Source: an uncultured Bacteroidia bacterium
GTDB taxonomy: Bacteria; Bacteroidota; Bacteroidia; Bacteroidales; F082
NCBI GenBank assembly: GCA_902786745.1
Contig: CADADR010000001.1
Span: forward strand, 186,001-250,000
Length of the DNA stretch: 64,000 nucleotides
Reading direction: 5' to 3'
A program made the translations under genes and the position numbers. The notes beneath the pieces were generated by a model, which searched no databases, had not been told where the DNA came from, and saw only the letters and a program-made list of their open reading frames with translations. Shown piece by piece: positions 17,190 to 24,570 of the stretch. Position 1 is the stretch's first letter; every line of letters begins with the position of its first letter.

Positions 17190-17654
17190 TCAGAAAACCA
17201 AAGGATTAAGCTTCAGCGAAGAAATAAACACAATCCGCTCTCGACCAGAAAGAAACTTGAGTGTCTTCCTCTGAAATAATGGGTTGAAAACCACTTGAAC
17301 CTGATGACACAAATCGGTTAAGTCGAGATGAGGCAGGATGATGGATTGCAGGTTGACAATCAAGTGTTTGTCAGGCGAAAAAACGAAGTTGTCGGTGAAT
17401 TGTACCTTACTGTCGAAGTCGTCACAGCAACATTTGGCATTGAAATGCACAACATCGAGCGGCAAAGAGGCTTCCATTTCATGTTCATGATCGTGTCCCA
17501 AACAATGCACACAATCCGCGGCAGCATCGCCGAAACTGCCCATCATGTAATGGTCTTCGGTGCAATAGTGGAACTTCACATCCCATCCTACAGAGATGAA
17601 CAGTACCACAAGGGCCATTAAAAGGGAGCCGATTTGCAACAATCGCTTTTTCAT
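17190..17654 (-). CDS. Small exported Cys/His-rich protein upstream of the TonB receptor
   Basis: 154 residues with a signal peptide or N-terminal anchor (LLQIGSLLMALVVLFISVGW). Metal-binding-looking clusters follow: KFHYCTEDHY, DCVHCLGHDHEHEME and NAKCCCDDFD. The HYC and CC pair match a small family found beside TonB-dependent receptors in Bacteroidota (called HYC_CC_PP after its motifs); the third motif, a Pro-Pro near the C-terminus, is not evident here. A periplasmic metal-binding accessory to the receptor is the natural reading. A -7 box ends only 4 bases from the start codon. Confidence 0.7.
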   Translation of the reverse strand: MKKRLLQIGSLLMALVVLFISVGWDVKFHYCTEDHYMMGSFGDAAADCVHCLGHDHEHEMEASLPLDVVHFNAKCCCDDFDSKVQFTDNFVFSPDKHLIVNLQSIILPHLDLTDLCHQVQVVFNPLFQRKTLKFLSGRERIVFISSLKLNPLVF

Positions 17655-17658
17655 GCCG

Positions 17659-17666
17659 CAAAATTA
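17659..17666 (-). promoter_or_regulatory. -7 box directly before the Cys/His-rich protein (possible leaderless mRNA)
   Basis: TAATTTTG on the minus strand, 4 bases before the ATG at 17654, the same tight geometry as at 1536-1548. Confidence 0.5.
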
Positions 17667-17697
17667 CAAAAAGTAGTTGAATTTCATTCTATTTTTG

Positions 17698-17705
17698 TAC
17701 TTTTG
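17698..17705 (+). promoter_or_regulatory. -7 box for the cytidylate-kinase-like gene
   Basis: TACTTTTG, 20 bases before the ATG at 17726. A second match, TATTTTTG, lies 8 bases upstream at 17690-17697. Confidence 0.5.
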
Positions 17706-17725
17706 TACCTTCAATACCTACAACG

Positions 17726-18376
17726 ATGGAAAATCCGAAATTTGTTATCGCCATCAACCGAGAATTCGGTTCGGGTGGCAAGGAAATCGCCTACAAGCTC
17801 GGCGAGTTGCTTGGCATCAATGTTTACGACAAGGCTATTCTCGATACCTTGACCTCAAAATTCAACCTGACCGTTGAGGAGATGCAGCGTATCAAAGCCA
17901 CAAAGACCAGCTGGTGGAGCGATTTCTGCAGGTTCTACCAACAATTTGGTGCGGTTGGTCGGGGTGGATACACCGCTCAGGAAGACAAAGAAGTGACCTC
18001 GCAACAGATTTATCTTGCCGAAACACAAATTCTTCGCGACTTAGCGGAGCAGGAGTCATGTATCATTATTGGCCGTTCAGGATTCCACATCTTCAAAGAC
18101 CACCCAAATGCCATAAAGATTTTCTTCATTGCCGACAAGAAGACCCGTGTGAAACGCGTGATGGAGAACTATGCTTTAGACGAAGAAACTGCCAGCAAGC
18201 GTATCGATAAAATCGACGATGCTCGTGAAAACTATACAAAAACCGTCACCCACGTGTCGCGTTATGATGCCCGCAATTACGACTTTGTGTTCAACGTCTC
18301 CCAGCTCTCCACCGATCTCGTGGCGCAGTTCCTGGCCGAAAACATCAGGAAAAAGTATCCATACCTTGCGAAATAA
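17726..18376 (+). CDS. Cytidylate kinase-like family protein
   Basis: 216 residues, P-loop kinase of the cytidylate-kinase-like (AAA_26) family. The glycine-rich loop is NREFGSGGKEIAYKLGELLGI (residues 10-30), with Ser-Gly-Gly-Lys replacing the classic GKS/T, as is usual in this family. Other features are the lid-like region ADKKTRVKRVMENYALDEETASKRI and ARNYDFVFNVSQLSTD. These proteins are related to Cmk but a nucleotide substrate is not proven for most of them. It is followed 29 bases later by a nitroreductase gene in the same direction. Confidence 0.85.
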   Translation: MENPKFVIAINREFGSGGKEIAYKLGELLGINVYDKAILDTLTSKFNLTVEEMQRIKATKTSWWSDFCRFYQQFGAVGRGGYTAQEDKEVTSQQIYLAETQILRDLAEQESCIIIGRSGFHIFKDHPNAIKIFFIADKKTRVKRVMENYALDEETASKRIDKIDDARENYTKTVTHVSRYDARNYDFVFNVSQLSTDLVAQFLAENIRKKYPYLAK

Positions 18377-18405
18377 CCCGAGACTAGTGAAATATACACA
18401 AAACC

Positions 18406-19047
18406 ATGGCCGACGGATATTTGGAAAAACGCTATGAAGAGGTCTTTGGCAAGGGTGCCAAGAAGACTGTGGTAAAGCACACCTCGATTGAAACCCTCAT
18501 GGAGAAAAACCGCAGTTATCGCGGTTATGACCAAAGCTTTGAGGTGAAGCGCGACATGCTGGAACGCATCGTGGCAGTGAACACAAAGATTGCCTCGGCG
18601 AAAAACCAACAAGTGCTTCGCTTCAAGTTGGTGACCAAAGAAAAGGGGGCCGAAATCATCGTGCAAAACATGAAACTCGGCGGATTGCTGCCCGAACTGC
18701 ACCTTCCCTTCCCCGGCACGGAACCTGAAGCTTTCATCATCATTTGCAGCACCATTCCTGAAAACAAGTTTGTGGACATCGACCTGGGTATTGCAGCACA
18801 AAGCATGTTGCTGAAAGCCACTGAAATGGGCCTTAATGGCATCATGATAGGTGCCTTCAACAAAGCAAAGATTACCGAGGCCTTCAATCTACCCTACGAG
18901 CCGCTTTTGATTTTGGCTATCGGCAAAGGCAACGAGAAGATTAAACTACAAAGTGTGGATGCCAACGAAAAACTGGCCTATTACCGCGATGAAAACGGCG
19001 TTCAGTTTGTGCCTAAGATTCGCTGGGAACAGTTGATGATCGAATAG
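18406..19047 (+). CDS. Nitroreductase family protein
   Basis: 213 residues with the FMN-dependent nitroreductase fold: an N-terminal RSYRGYDQ in place of the common RRSxRxF, the central segment VDIDLGIAAQSMLLKATEMGLNGIMIGAFN and the C-terminal PYEPLLILAIGKGNE. Such enzymes reduce nitro groups, quinones or flavins with NAD(P)H in the cytoplasm. The N-terminal 30 residues (YLEKRYEEVFGKGAKK) extend beyond the minimal fold, which is common in Bacteroidota members. It probably shares a transcript with the kinase-like gene. Confidence 0.88.
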   Translation: MADGYLEKRYEEVFGKGAKKTVVKHTSIETLMEKNRSYRGYDQSFEVKRDMLERIVAVNTKIASAKNQQVLRFKLVTKEKGAEIIVQNMKLGGLLPELHLPFPGTEPEAFIIICSTIPENKFVDIDLGIAAQSMLLKATEMGLNGIMIGAFNKAKITEAFNLPYEPLLILAIGKGNEKIKLQSVDANEKLAYYRDENGVQFVPKIRWEQLMIE

Positions 19048-19058
19048 GTATAAGCCCT

Positions 19059-20573
19059 TTAGTTCTTGATCACTTTCTCAAAATAAGTGGTCCCGTTTTT
19101 CATGGTGACGCTCAGCATATAGACGCCTGAAGGCAGCGCACTCATGTCGTAGCTTTCCAATTTGCTGTGTTTGGTGCCTACCATTCCGCCCTCAAGGTCG
19201 AAAAGGTCCAACCTTGCCGGCTTGGCATTTTCATCAAAAACGAGGTTGACCTGGTCTTTCACAGGATTGGGGTTGAGAGTGAAAGGCTTCTTACCACCCA
19301 TCATTTCCTGGGTGTTGTCGTAACTGTCGTGGATGATGTATAAGTGGAAGTTGTCGCCACTGTTCCCATAACTAGTAAAGAAGGCTATGGCAATATCACC
19401 GTTTTGCAATGACTTTAGACATTGACCATAGGCATAGTTGGATTGTCCACCAGACAGTGTGATGCCCCATAAGTTGTTTAAACCGTTGTCTAAACGAACC
19501 AAACCGACAGAAGTGTTGTAGTATCCTTGATGTATTTGATAGGCATGGTATACGGTATTTTCGTCAATTACGAGGGTCTTGATGGGGCTTCCCGTGGTGG
19601 TCGAAGTCTCGACACTTTTGATAATCAGCGGATTGTTTTCTGTGTCGTATTTGACCATAGAAGCCTTATAAACACCGTCGGGGTGATGAATTTGGGCGGC
19701 CATGAGATAGGTCTTGGATGTATTCTTTTCGAAAGGAACAAAGTGTTCGTGGCCTACCCAATCAAAATAGGTGCTTTCGTCCAAGTATTTGTATAGAATG
19801 GTATCGGTCAGGACGAGATTCTCATCGAAGGAATAGGCAATGAGAGGCCAGGGGTGATTGCTGTTGGTTCCAATGTAACCGCCTATTTTATAATAAACAC
19901 GGGGTGATTCTTCGAGGATCCCGAAACCTTGGCTATAATAAGTCAGGGAACTATCGGTGGGGTGTCCGTTGCTCCAGTTAGGAGAAAGCATTCGGTCGGT
20001 TTCGCTTTCGGCGACTATGGTGCCATCAAGACGAATGCGCATCATGTGGAACACCCCGGCTTTTGTCCAATAGCTATGATTCACAAGGTCTGTCCAATAG
20101 GAAACGATGAAGTCATCTTCTGGGGTGAGGATCAGCTCGTCGATAGCGAGCCGTTGTGGGTCAACGCCGCTGAAGATGGGGATGCTGACTGTTTCGGTGA
20201 TGTTGAGGTTAGCATCCAAAAAAGTCATCTGGAAAAACTCCGTGCTGTCGGCATCTTCCAAACGGAAACTAGAAATGACAAAGCGGTCTGTGGCTCCATT
20301 GATGCTGAAAAGGGTTCCATAGTCGAAGGCCATGGAATCAATCAGTTGGTCTTCTGGTGATGTTTTGCACACAAGTAATCCATTTTCATTGTAATCGTTA
20401 CTATAATAAGCAATACCTGTCAGGAGTGTGCCGTCTGAACACTCCATAATGTCGGTGTTTGAATACAATTTTCCGTTTTGGAGACTGAACTCGCTGACAA
20501 TCTCCTGTCCAAAACTAGTGGCACATACTGACAACAGCAGGCCGGTGATAAAGAAATAAAACTTAGTTCTCAT
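19059..20573 (-). CDS. Secreted protein with T9SS type A sorting domain
   Basis: The ATG at 20573 starts a signal peptide (RTKFYFFITGLLLSVCATSFGQ), better than the longer frame from 20651. 504 residues. The body is beta-rich, without a recognised enzymatic motif, and reads like a propeller-type protein of repeated short strands. The last 75 residues are a type A sorting domain: LNPNPVKDQVNLVFDE, LDLFDLEGG and SALPSGVYMLSV, ending KVIKN. The protein should be secreted through the type IX system and attached to or released from the cell surface. Ligand or activity unknown. Confidence 0.85.
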   Translation of the reverse strand: MRTKFYFFITGLLLSVCATSFGQEIVSEFSLQNGKLYSNTDIMECSDGTLLTGIAYYSNDYNENGLLVCKTSPEDQLIDSMAFDYGTLFSINGATDRFVISSFRLEDADSTEFFQMTFLDANLNITETVSIPIFSGVDPQRLAIDELILTPEDDFIVSYWTDLVNHSYWTKAGVFHMMRIRLDGTIVAESETDRMLSPNWSNGHPTDSSLTYYSQGFGILEESPRVYYKIGGYIGTNSNHPWPLIAYSFDENLVLTDTILYKYLDESTYFDWVGHEHFVPFEKNTSKTYLMAAQIHHPDGVYKASMVKYDTENNPLIIKSVETSTTTGSPIKTLVIDENTVYHAYQIHQGYYNTSVGLVRLDNGLNNLWGITLSGGQSNYAYGQCLKSLQNGDIAIAFFTSYGNSGDNFHLYIIHDSYDNTQEMMGGKKPFTLNPNPVKDQVNLVFDENAKPARLDLFDLEGGMVGTKHSKLESYDMSALPSGVYMLSVTMKNGTTYFEKVIKN

Positions 20574-20629
20574 GTTGTTGTTTTTAACCTTAGTGATTTT
20601 GTTTAAAAATAGATTGTTTATAGCGGCTG

Positions 20630-20637
20630 CAAAACTA
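20630..20637 (-). promoter_or_regulatory. -7 box for the T9SS cargo gene
   Basis: TAGTTTTG followed by C on the minus strand, 57 bases before the ATG at 20573. Confidence 0.45.
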
Positions 20638-20709
20638 CACATCTGAAGCAAACATTATCTATAATTCTGCTACTTTTTTGTTACACGATACGAAACATCG
20701 CAGGATACC

Positions 20710-20752
20710 AAAAACGGCAGCCGCATCGGGGATTCCCATTATGCGGCTGCCG
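20710..20752 (-). terminator. Terminator of the LRR-blaI-blaR1 operon
   Basis: A perfect 12-bp stem (CGGCAGCCGCAT / ATGCGGCTGCCG, 20715-20726 and 20741-20752) followed on the minus strand by TTTTT. It lies 30 bases beyond the stop of the M56/TonB gene. The 14-base loop contains GGGATTCCC-like sequence, recalling the ends of the 128-bp elements. Confidence 0.8.
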
Positions 20753-20782
20753 TAGTACGATAGTCTATAAACCGACAATTGT

Positions 20783-22747
20783 TTATTGCAGTTTAAAAAC
20801 GATTGGCATCATGTAACTCACACGAACGGGCTTGCCATCTTGTTTGCCAGGCTTCCATTTCGGCATGGCTTTGATGACGCGGACAGCCTCGTCGTCACAA
20901 CCTCCTCCAATGCCTTTCATAACCTTGACTTCATTAACGCTGCCGTCTTTCTCAATCACAAAACTCACATATACACGGCCTGAGATTTCCTTGTCCATGG
21001 CCTCTTGCGGATACACAACGTTTTTGGCTACAAAGTCCATCAAAGCTTCGACGCCGCCGGGAAACTCGGGCATTTGTTCACAAATCTGATAGACACCGTT
21101 TTTGTCGGGCTTCATATTTGGTTTGTTTGCGTCAGTTTGTTGGGCAGGCTTCGTAGGTTGGTCATCCGATAACTTAAAGTTGAGGGGCATCATGTAACTC
21201 ACGCGGACTGGCTTGCCCTTTTGTATGCCAGGCTTCCATTTCGGCATGCCTTTGATGACACGGACAGCCTCCTCGTCGCAGCCACCACCAATACCACGCA
21301 TCACTTTCACTTCATTGACGCTACCGTCTTTCTCGATGACGAAGCTGACAAACACGCGGCCTCCTATATTCTTATCCTTTGCTGCTTGGGGATATTTGAT
21401 ATTTTCTGCCACATACTTCATCATGGCTTCCTCACCCCCTGTATATTGAGGCATTTGTTCAACAATTTGATAGACAGTGTCTTCTTCGTATGTGGCTAAG
21501 TCAAACAGTTGTTCAAAAAGATGTACGGAGAGGGTGAACGGCTCGATGGTATAGGTAGACGTATCGCCTCTTCTTTCCGTTTCCGTGATGAAGAAATTGT
21601 TTCGCTGGTTTCCGTCAGCATCGTAAGAGGTGACGGTCAGTTTTTTGCATGGCTCACCGGTCTCAGGTTGGAAACCATCCGAAGTCTCGAACTTGACATA
21701 GGAACCGTCATCGGAATAAATGAGTGTGTCTTTCAATTGCATTGGAGTGCCGTCATCATCAAAGATTTCGAACTGACCCATTTCAACAGTAATGGGCTTG
21801 TCGACGGCTTGGTTGCTGAGTTTTGTCGAAGCATCCTGTGCCGTCACTTTCGTGTTGGCAATCATTAGGATAGCTAACACCGGCAATGTGGCCAAGAGCC
21901 TCCACCAGAGGCCCTTGGCCTTTTCATTCTTTGTAATCATCTTGATTCTTTTTTTGGTAAGGATTAAACTGAAGTTATTGCTCATTCCGCTGAAGTCGAC
22001 AGCCGTGCACTGCTGCAGGATCAGCATCATGTAGTTCTTTTTGTCAACGCCGGTGGCCACCACGTCGCGGTCGGCTTGGTATTCGTGAAGGCTCTGCAAC
22101 TCCTTTTTGTACAGATAGATGAAGGGGTTAAACCATTGCAGGATCATCATCACCTCAGCGAAAAGGATGTCCCACGAATGGTGGTGCTCTATGTGGCTCA
22201 TTTCGTGCCGCATGATGTCGGGGTCCACGTTTTCGTTGGGAAAGAAGGCATAACGGAAGAAGGAGAACGAGCCTTGTTCCTTGCCTGTGAACACTGCCGT
22301 ACAACCATCCATTTTGCGTTTCGGCGAACGGATGATAAGCACCACAAGTCTCCCCAACTTGATGAGGAACAACAGCGTCATCACACTGACACCTAATAGA
22401 TAAATGCCGCCAATAACTTGCCACACACTGAAACGCGAAGGCGTGGCATTGGTGGTCACCGTCACTTCAGGCAAGACGGGCTGGCCATCGGGCGTGACGA
22501 TGACCTCATTGAGCATGATGCCGTTAAAAAGCTGTTGTTTCAAGGTCGCCATTTGTGGCACTTCAATTCCAGAGAGCAGACCGAGCAACGGCATGGCTAA
22601 GGCCAACAACATACTCGTCAGCAGAAAGAAGCGGTTGAAATGCAGGCGGTTGCTGTTGCGGAACAAAAAGCGATACACCAACCAAAGCACCGCAACGGTG
22701 GCCGCGATAGGCAGCAGATGACCGATGATTAATTCTTGAGTTTTCAT
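20783..22747 (-). CDS. BlaR1/M56-type membrane peptidase with two TonB C-terminal domains
   Basis: 654 residues. Four membrane segments in the first 310 residues surround an M56 zinc peptidase site, HEMSHIEHHHSWD (about residues 205-217). After the last membrane segment come a periplasmic stretch and two tandem TonB_C domains (about residues 425-525 and 550-654), each with a YP.....KNIGGRV.VSFVIEKDGSVNEVKV pattern and a PVRVSYMMP ending. The two domains are nearly identical, so the duplication is recent. M56 proteins sense a signal and cleave the partner BlaI-type repressor encoded 3 bases upstream; TonB_C domains are a common Bacteroidota addition. The signal is unknown; no beta-lactamase gene is nearby. 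Confidence 0.85.
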   Translation of the reverse strand: MKTQELIIGHLLPIAATVAVLWLVYRFLFRNSNRLHFNRFFLLTSMLLALAMPLLGLLSGIEVPQMATLKQQLFNGIMLNEVIVTPDGQPVLPEVTVTTNATPSRFSVWQVIGGIYLLGVSVMTLLFLIKLGRLVVLIIRSPKRKMDGCTAVFTGKEQGSFSFFRYAFFPNENVDPDIMRHEMSHIEHHHSWDILFAEVMMILQWFNPFIYLYKKELQSLHEYQADRDVVATGVDKKNYMMLILQQCTAVDFSGMSNNFSLILTKKRIKMITKNEKAKGLWWRLLATLPVLAILMIANTKVTAQDASTKLSNQAVDKPITVEMGQFEIFDDDGTPMQLKDTLIYSDDGSYVKFETSDGFQPETGEPCKKLTVTSYDADGNQRNNFFITETERRGDTSTYTIEPFTLSVHLFEQLFDLATYEEDTVYQIVEQMPQYTGGEEAMMKYVAENIKYPQAAKDKNIGGRVFVSFVIEKDGSVNEVKVMRGIGGGCDEEAVRVIKGMPKWKPGIQKGKPVRVSYMMPLNFKLSDDQPTKPAQQTDANKPNMKPDKNGVYQICEQMPEFPGGVEALMDFVAKNVVYPQEAMDKEISGRVYVSFVIEKDGSVNEVKVMKGIGGGCDDEAVRVIKAMPKWKPGKQDGKPVRVSYMMPIVFKLQ

Positions 22748-22750
22748 GGC

Positions 22751-23131
22751 TTATTTCTTTTCTTCGGTTATGGCTTCGTCGATTACTTTTTTCAGGGCTT
22801 CCAGCTCTTCGAGGCTGAAGTTCTCCTTTTTGGCGAAGGCCGAAACGAGGTCTAGATAAGAATTGTTGAAATAGCGTTCCACCACGCTGCCGAGATAGCG
22901 CTGTGAGTATTCCTCCTTGCTGATGGCCGCTGAGTAGCGGTTGGCGCGACAAAAGGTCTCGTGCTTCACGAAGCCTTTGTTTTCCAAGATCTTGATGACG
23001 GTCAGCACGGTGTTGTAGGCCGGCTTGGGTTCGGGGAAGGCCGCCATAATCTCGTTGGCGAAGCCCTGACCGATACTCCAGATGACTTGCATCACTTGTT
23101 CCTCTCCTTTGGTTAATTCTTTCATTTTCAA
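22751..23131 (-). CDS. BlaI/MecI family repressor
   Basis: 126 residues with the BlaI winged-helix (LTKGEEQVMQVIWSIGQGFANEIMAAF...PAYNTVLTVIKILENKGFVKHE) and the C-terminal dimerisation helices (SFAKKENFSLEELEALKKVI). It binds operators as a dimer and is released when its M56 partner, encoded immediately downstream, is activated. Its start lies 13 bases after the stop of the LRR lipoprotein gene, so the three genes probably form one transcript. I did not find a clear operator palindrome. Confidence 0.92.
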   Translation of the reverse strand: MKMKELTKGEEQVMQVIWSIGQGFANEIMAAFPEPKPAYNTVLTVIKILENKGFVKHETFCRANRYSAAISKEEYSQRYLGSVVERYFNNSYLDLVSAFAKKENFSLEELEALKKVIDEAITEEKK

Positions 23132-23144
23132 TATCTTTTATTAA

Positions 23145-24158
23145 TTAGTATACAAGGTTTATTTGTTTTTTCTTTTTCTCTAATCTCATTATTTCTTGAT
23201 CAGTAAGTATGAAATCATTGTCACGTAAGATAAGGGTTCCCATCTCTGGTTTTTCCACAAGTTCCCACGGGAAGCGCTCCAATAGGTTATGTTCGGCGTC
23301 GAACTCGTAAAGTGCTTTCATCTTCGACAAATCGGGCAACTCCAGCAGGTGATTGAATCCCACACCAAAGCGTTCGATGGAATCCATCTCCGTGATCCAC
23401 TCTGGAATGAAATGCAACTCGTTGTGGTGAATATAGAAATACTTCAAGCGTTTCAGGTTGCGCAATGTGTCGGGAATCTCCTCAATTTTGTTGAACGAAA
23501 GGAAGAGTTGCTGCAGGTTGTCCATGTCGCCAATGAAATCAGGGATTTCAGTAATCTTATTCTTATAGAAATCCAAATGTTTCAGGTCGTTGAAACCCGC
23601 CAGGACCTCTGGAATAGCTTCAAACTTGTTCTCATAGAAAATCAAGTATCTGGCTTGTTTCATCTCGGCAAACGACTTGGGTAAGGCGCTGAGTTGGTTC
23701 TTTGACAGGTTCAGGCTTTCGCAACGCAGCACACCCATATTGTCAGGGAGCTTCTTGATGCCATTGCCCGCCATCAAGACGTCTTCGACTTTCGACAGGC
23801 GGCGTATATCCCGCCTTTTCAAGTTCAGTTTGTTGAAATTCAAGTTGATTTCTTCGAGACTATCAAGCGAACTGAGCCATCTGGGAATGTGTTTGATATG
23901 GTTGCCCTCCAGATTCAGTCTTTGCAGATGCTTGCAATGCTTGATGCTCGATGGAATACGATCAAGACCGCAGTTGGTCAGCGAGAGCACCTCGATCTTA
24001 TTGTCTTTGGGAATGTCAAGATCGTATACTTCGGCCCTAACGACTTCAAACACAGTCACCGAATCAGGAACATAAGTCACATACTTGACTCGTTGGGTCG
24101 CGCACGAGGTGAATATTCCCATCACCATTAATAATACTATGTGTCGTTTGATAGCCAT
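23145..24158 (-). CDS. Leucine-rich-repeat lipoprotein
   Basis: 337 residues with a lipobox Cys in IVLLMVMGIFTSCATQ. After about 60 residues the protein is a run of roughly ten 22-23-residue LRRs of the plant/Shoc2-like bacterial type (L..L.L..N.I..IP..L..L), ending LEKKKKQINLVY. It should be lipid-anchored in the outer membrane and bind another protein. As first gene of an operon with blaI and blaR1/TonB it could be a target or sensor part of that signalling pair, a combination I do not recognise as standard. Confidence 0.8.
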   Translation of the reverse strand: MAIKRHIVLLMVMGIFTSCATQRVKYVTYVPDSVTVFEVVRAEVYDLDIPKDNKIEVLSLTNCGLDRIPSSIKHCKHLQRLNLEGNHIKHIPRWLSSLDSLEEINLNFNKLNLKRRDIRRLSKVEDVLMAGNGIKKLPDNMGVLRCESLNLSKNQLSALPKSFAEMKQARYLIFYENKFEAIPEVLAGFNDLKHLDFYKNKITEIPDFIGDMDNLQQLFLSFNKIEEIPDTLRNLKRLKYFYIHHNELHFIPEWITEMDSIERFGVGFNHLLELPDLSKMKALYEFDAEHNLLERFPWELVEKPEMGTLILRDNDFILTDQEIMRLEKKKKQINLVY

Positions 24159-24178
24159 CTTTGTTGGTCTTGACGCTG

Positions 24179-24186
24179 CAAATATA
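24179..24186 (-). promoter_or_regulatory. -7 box for the LRR-blaI-blaR1 operon
   Basis: TATATTTG followed by C on the minus strand, 21 bases before the LRR lipoprotein start. The rest of the 24187-24364 interval is AT-rich and shows nothing I can name. Confidence 0.45.
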
Positions 24187-24364
24187 GATAACTTTTTGAA
24201 TATACAACTAAAAAATTAGTTTAATTATTGTGTTTTTCGGTAAATATTTTCTATATTATTGATTTTCAACAGTTTTTTACATAGATGTTTTTTGATTTCT
24301 TGCGAAGCAATCCGATAAAACCACATTTTTTTCAAAAAATGCGTTTCGTTTCGTGAATTATTCC

Positions 24365-24372
24365 TATTTTTG
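24365..24372 (+). promoter_or_regulatory. -7 box for tRNA-Thr
   Basis: TATTTTTG followed by C, 16 bases before the first base of the tRNA. Confidence 0.55.
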
Positions 24373-24388
24373 CACCCGCTTATGTGAG

Positions 24389-24464
<76 letters not shown>

Positions 24465-24466
24465 GC

Positions 24467-24496
24467 AAAAGAGTTTCGTTCAGAAACTCTTTTTTT
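24467..24496 (+). terminator. Terminator after tRNA-Thr
   Basis: Stem GAGTTTC / GAAACTC with loop GTTCA, extended by AAAA/TTTT pairing, followed by a T run. Confidence 0.85.
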
Positions 24497-24542
24497 ATTG
24501 CCCAAAAGCGACTATAATTCCTTCTCTTTCGCGGAAATTCCC

Positions 24543-24550
24543 TATCTTTG
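24543..24550 (+). promoter_or_regulatory. -7 box for the DUF4175 gene
   Basis: TATCTTTG followed by C, 20 bases before the ATG at 24571. Confidence 0.55.
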
Positions 24551-24570
24551 CAAGTTATTCTATTTTGGAT

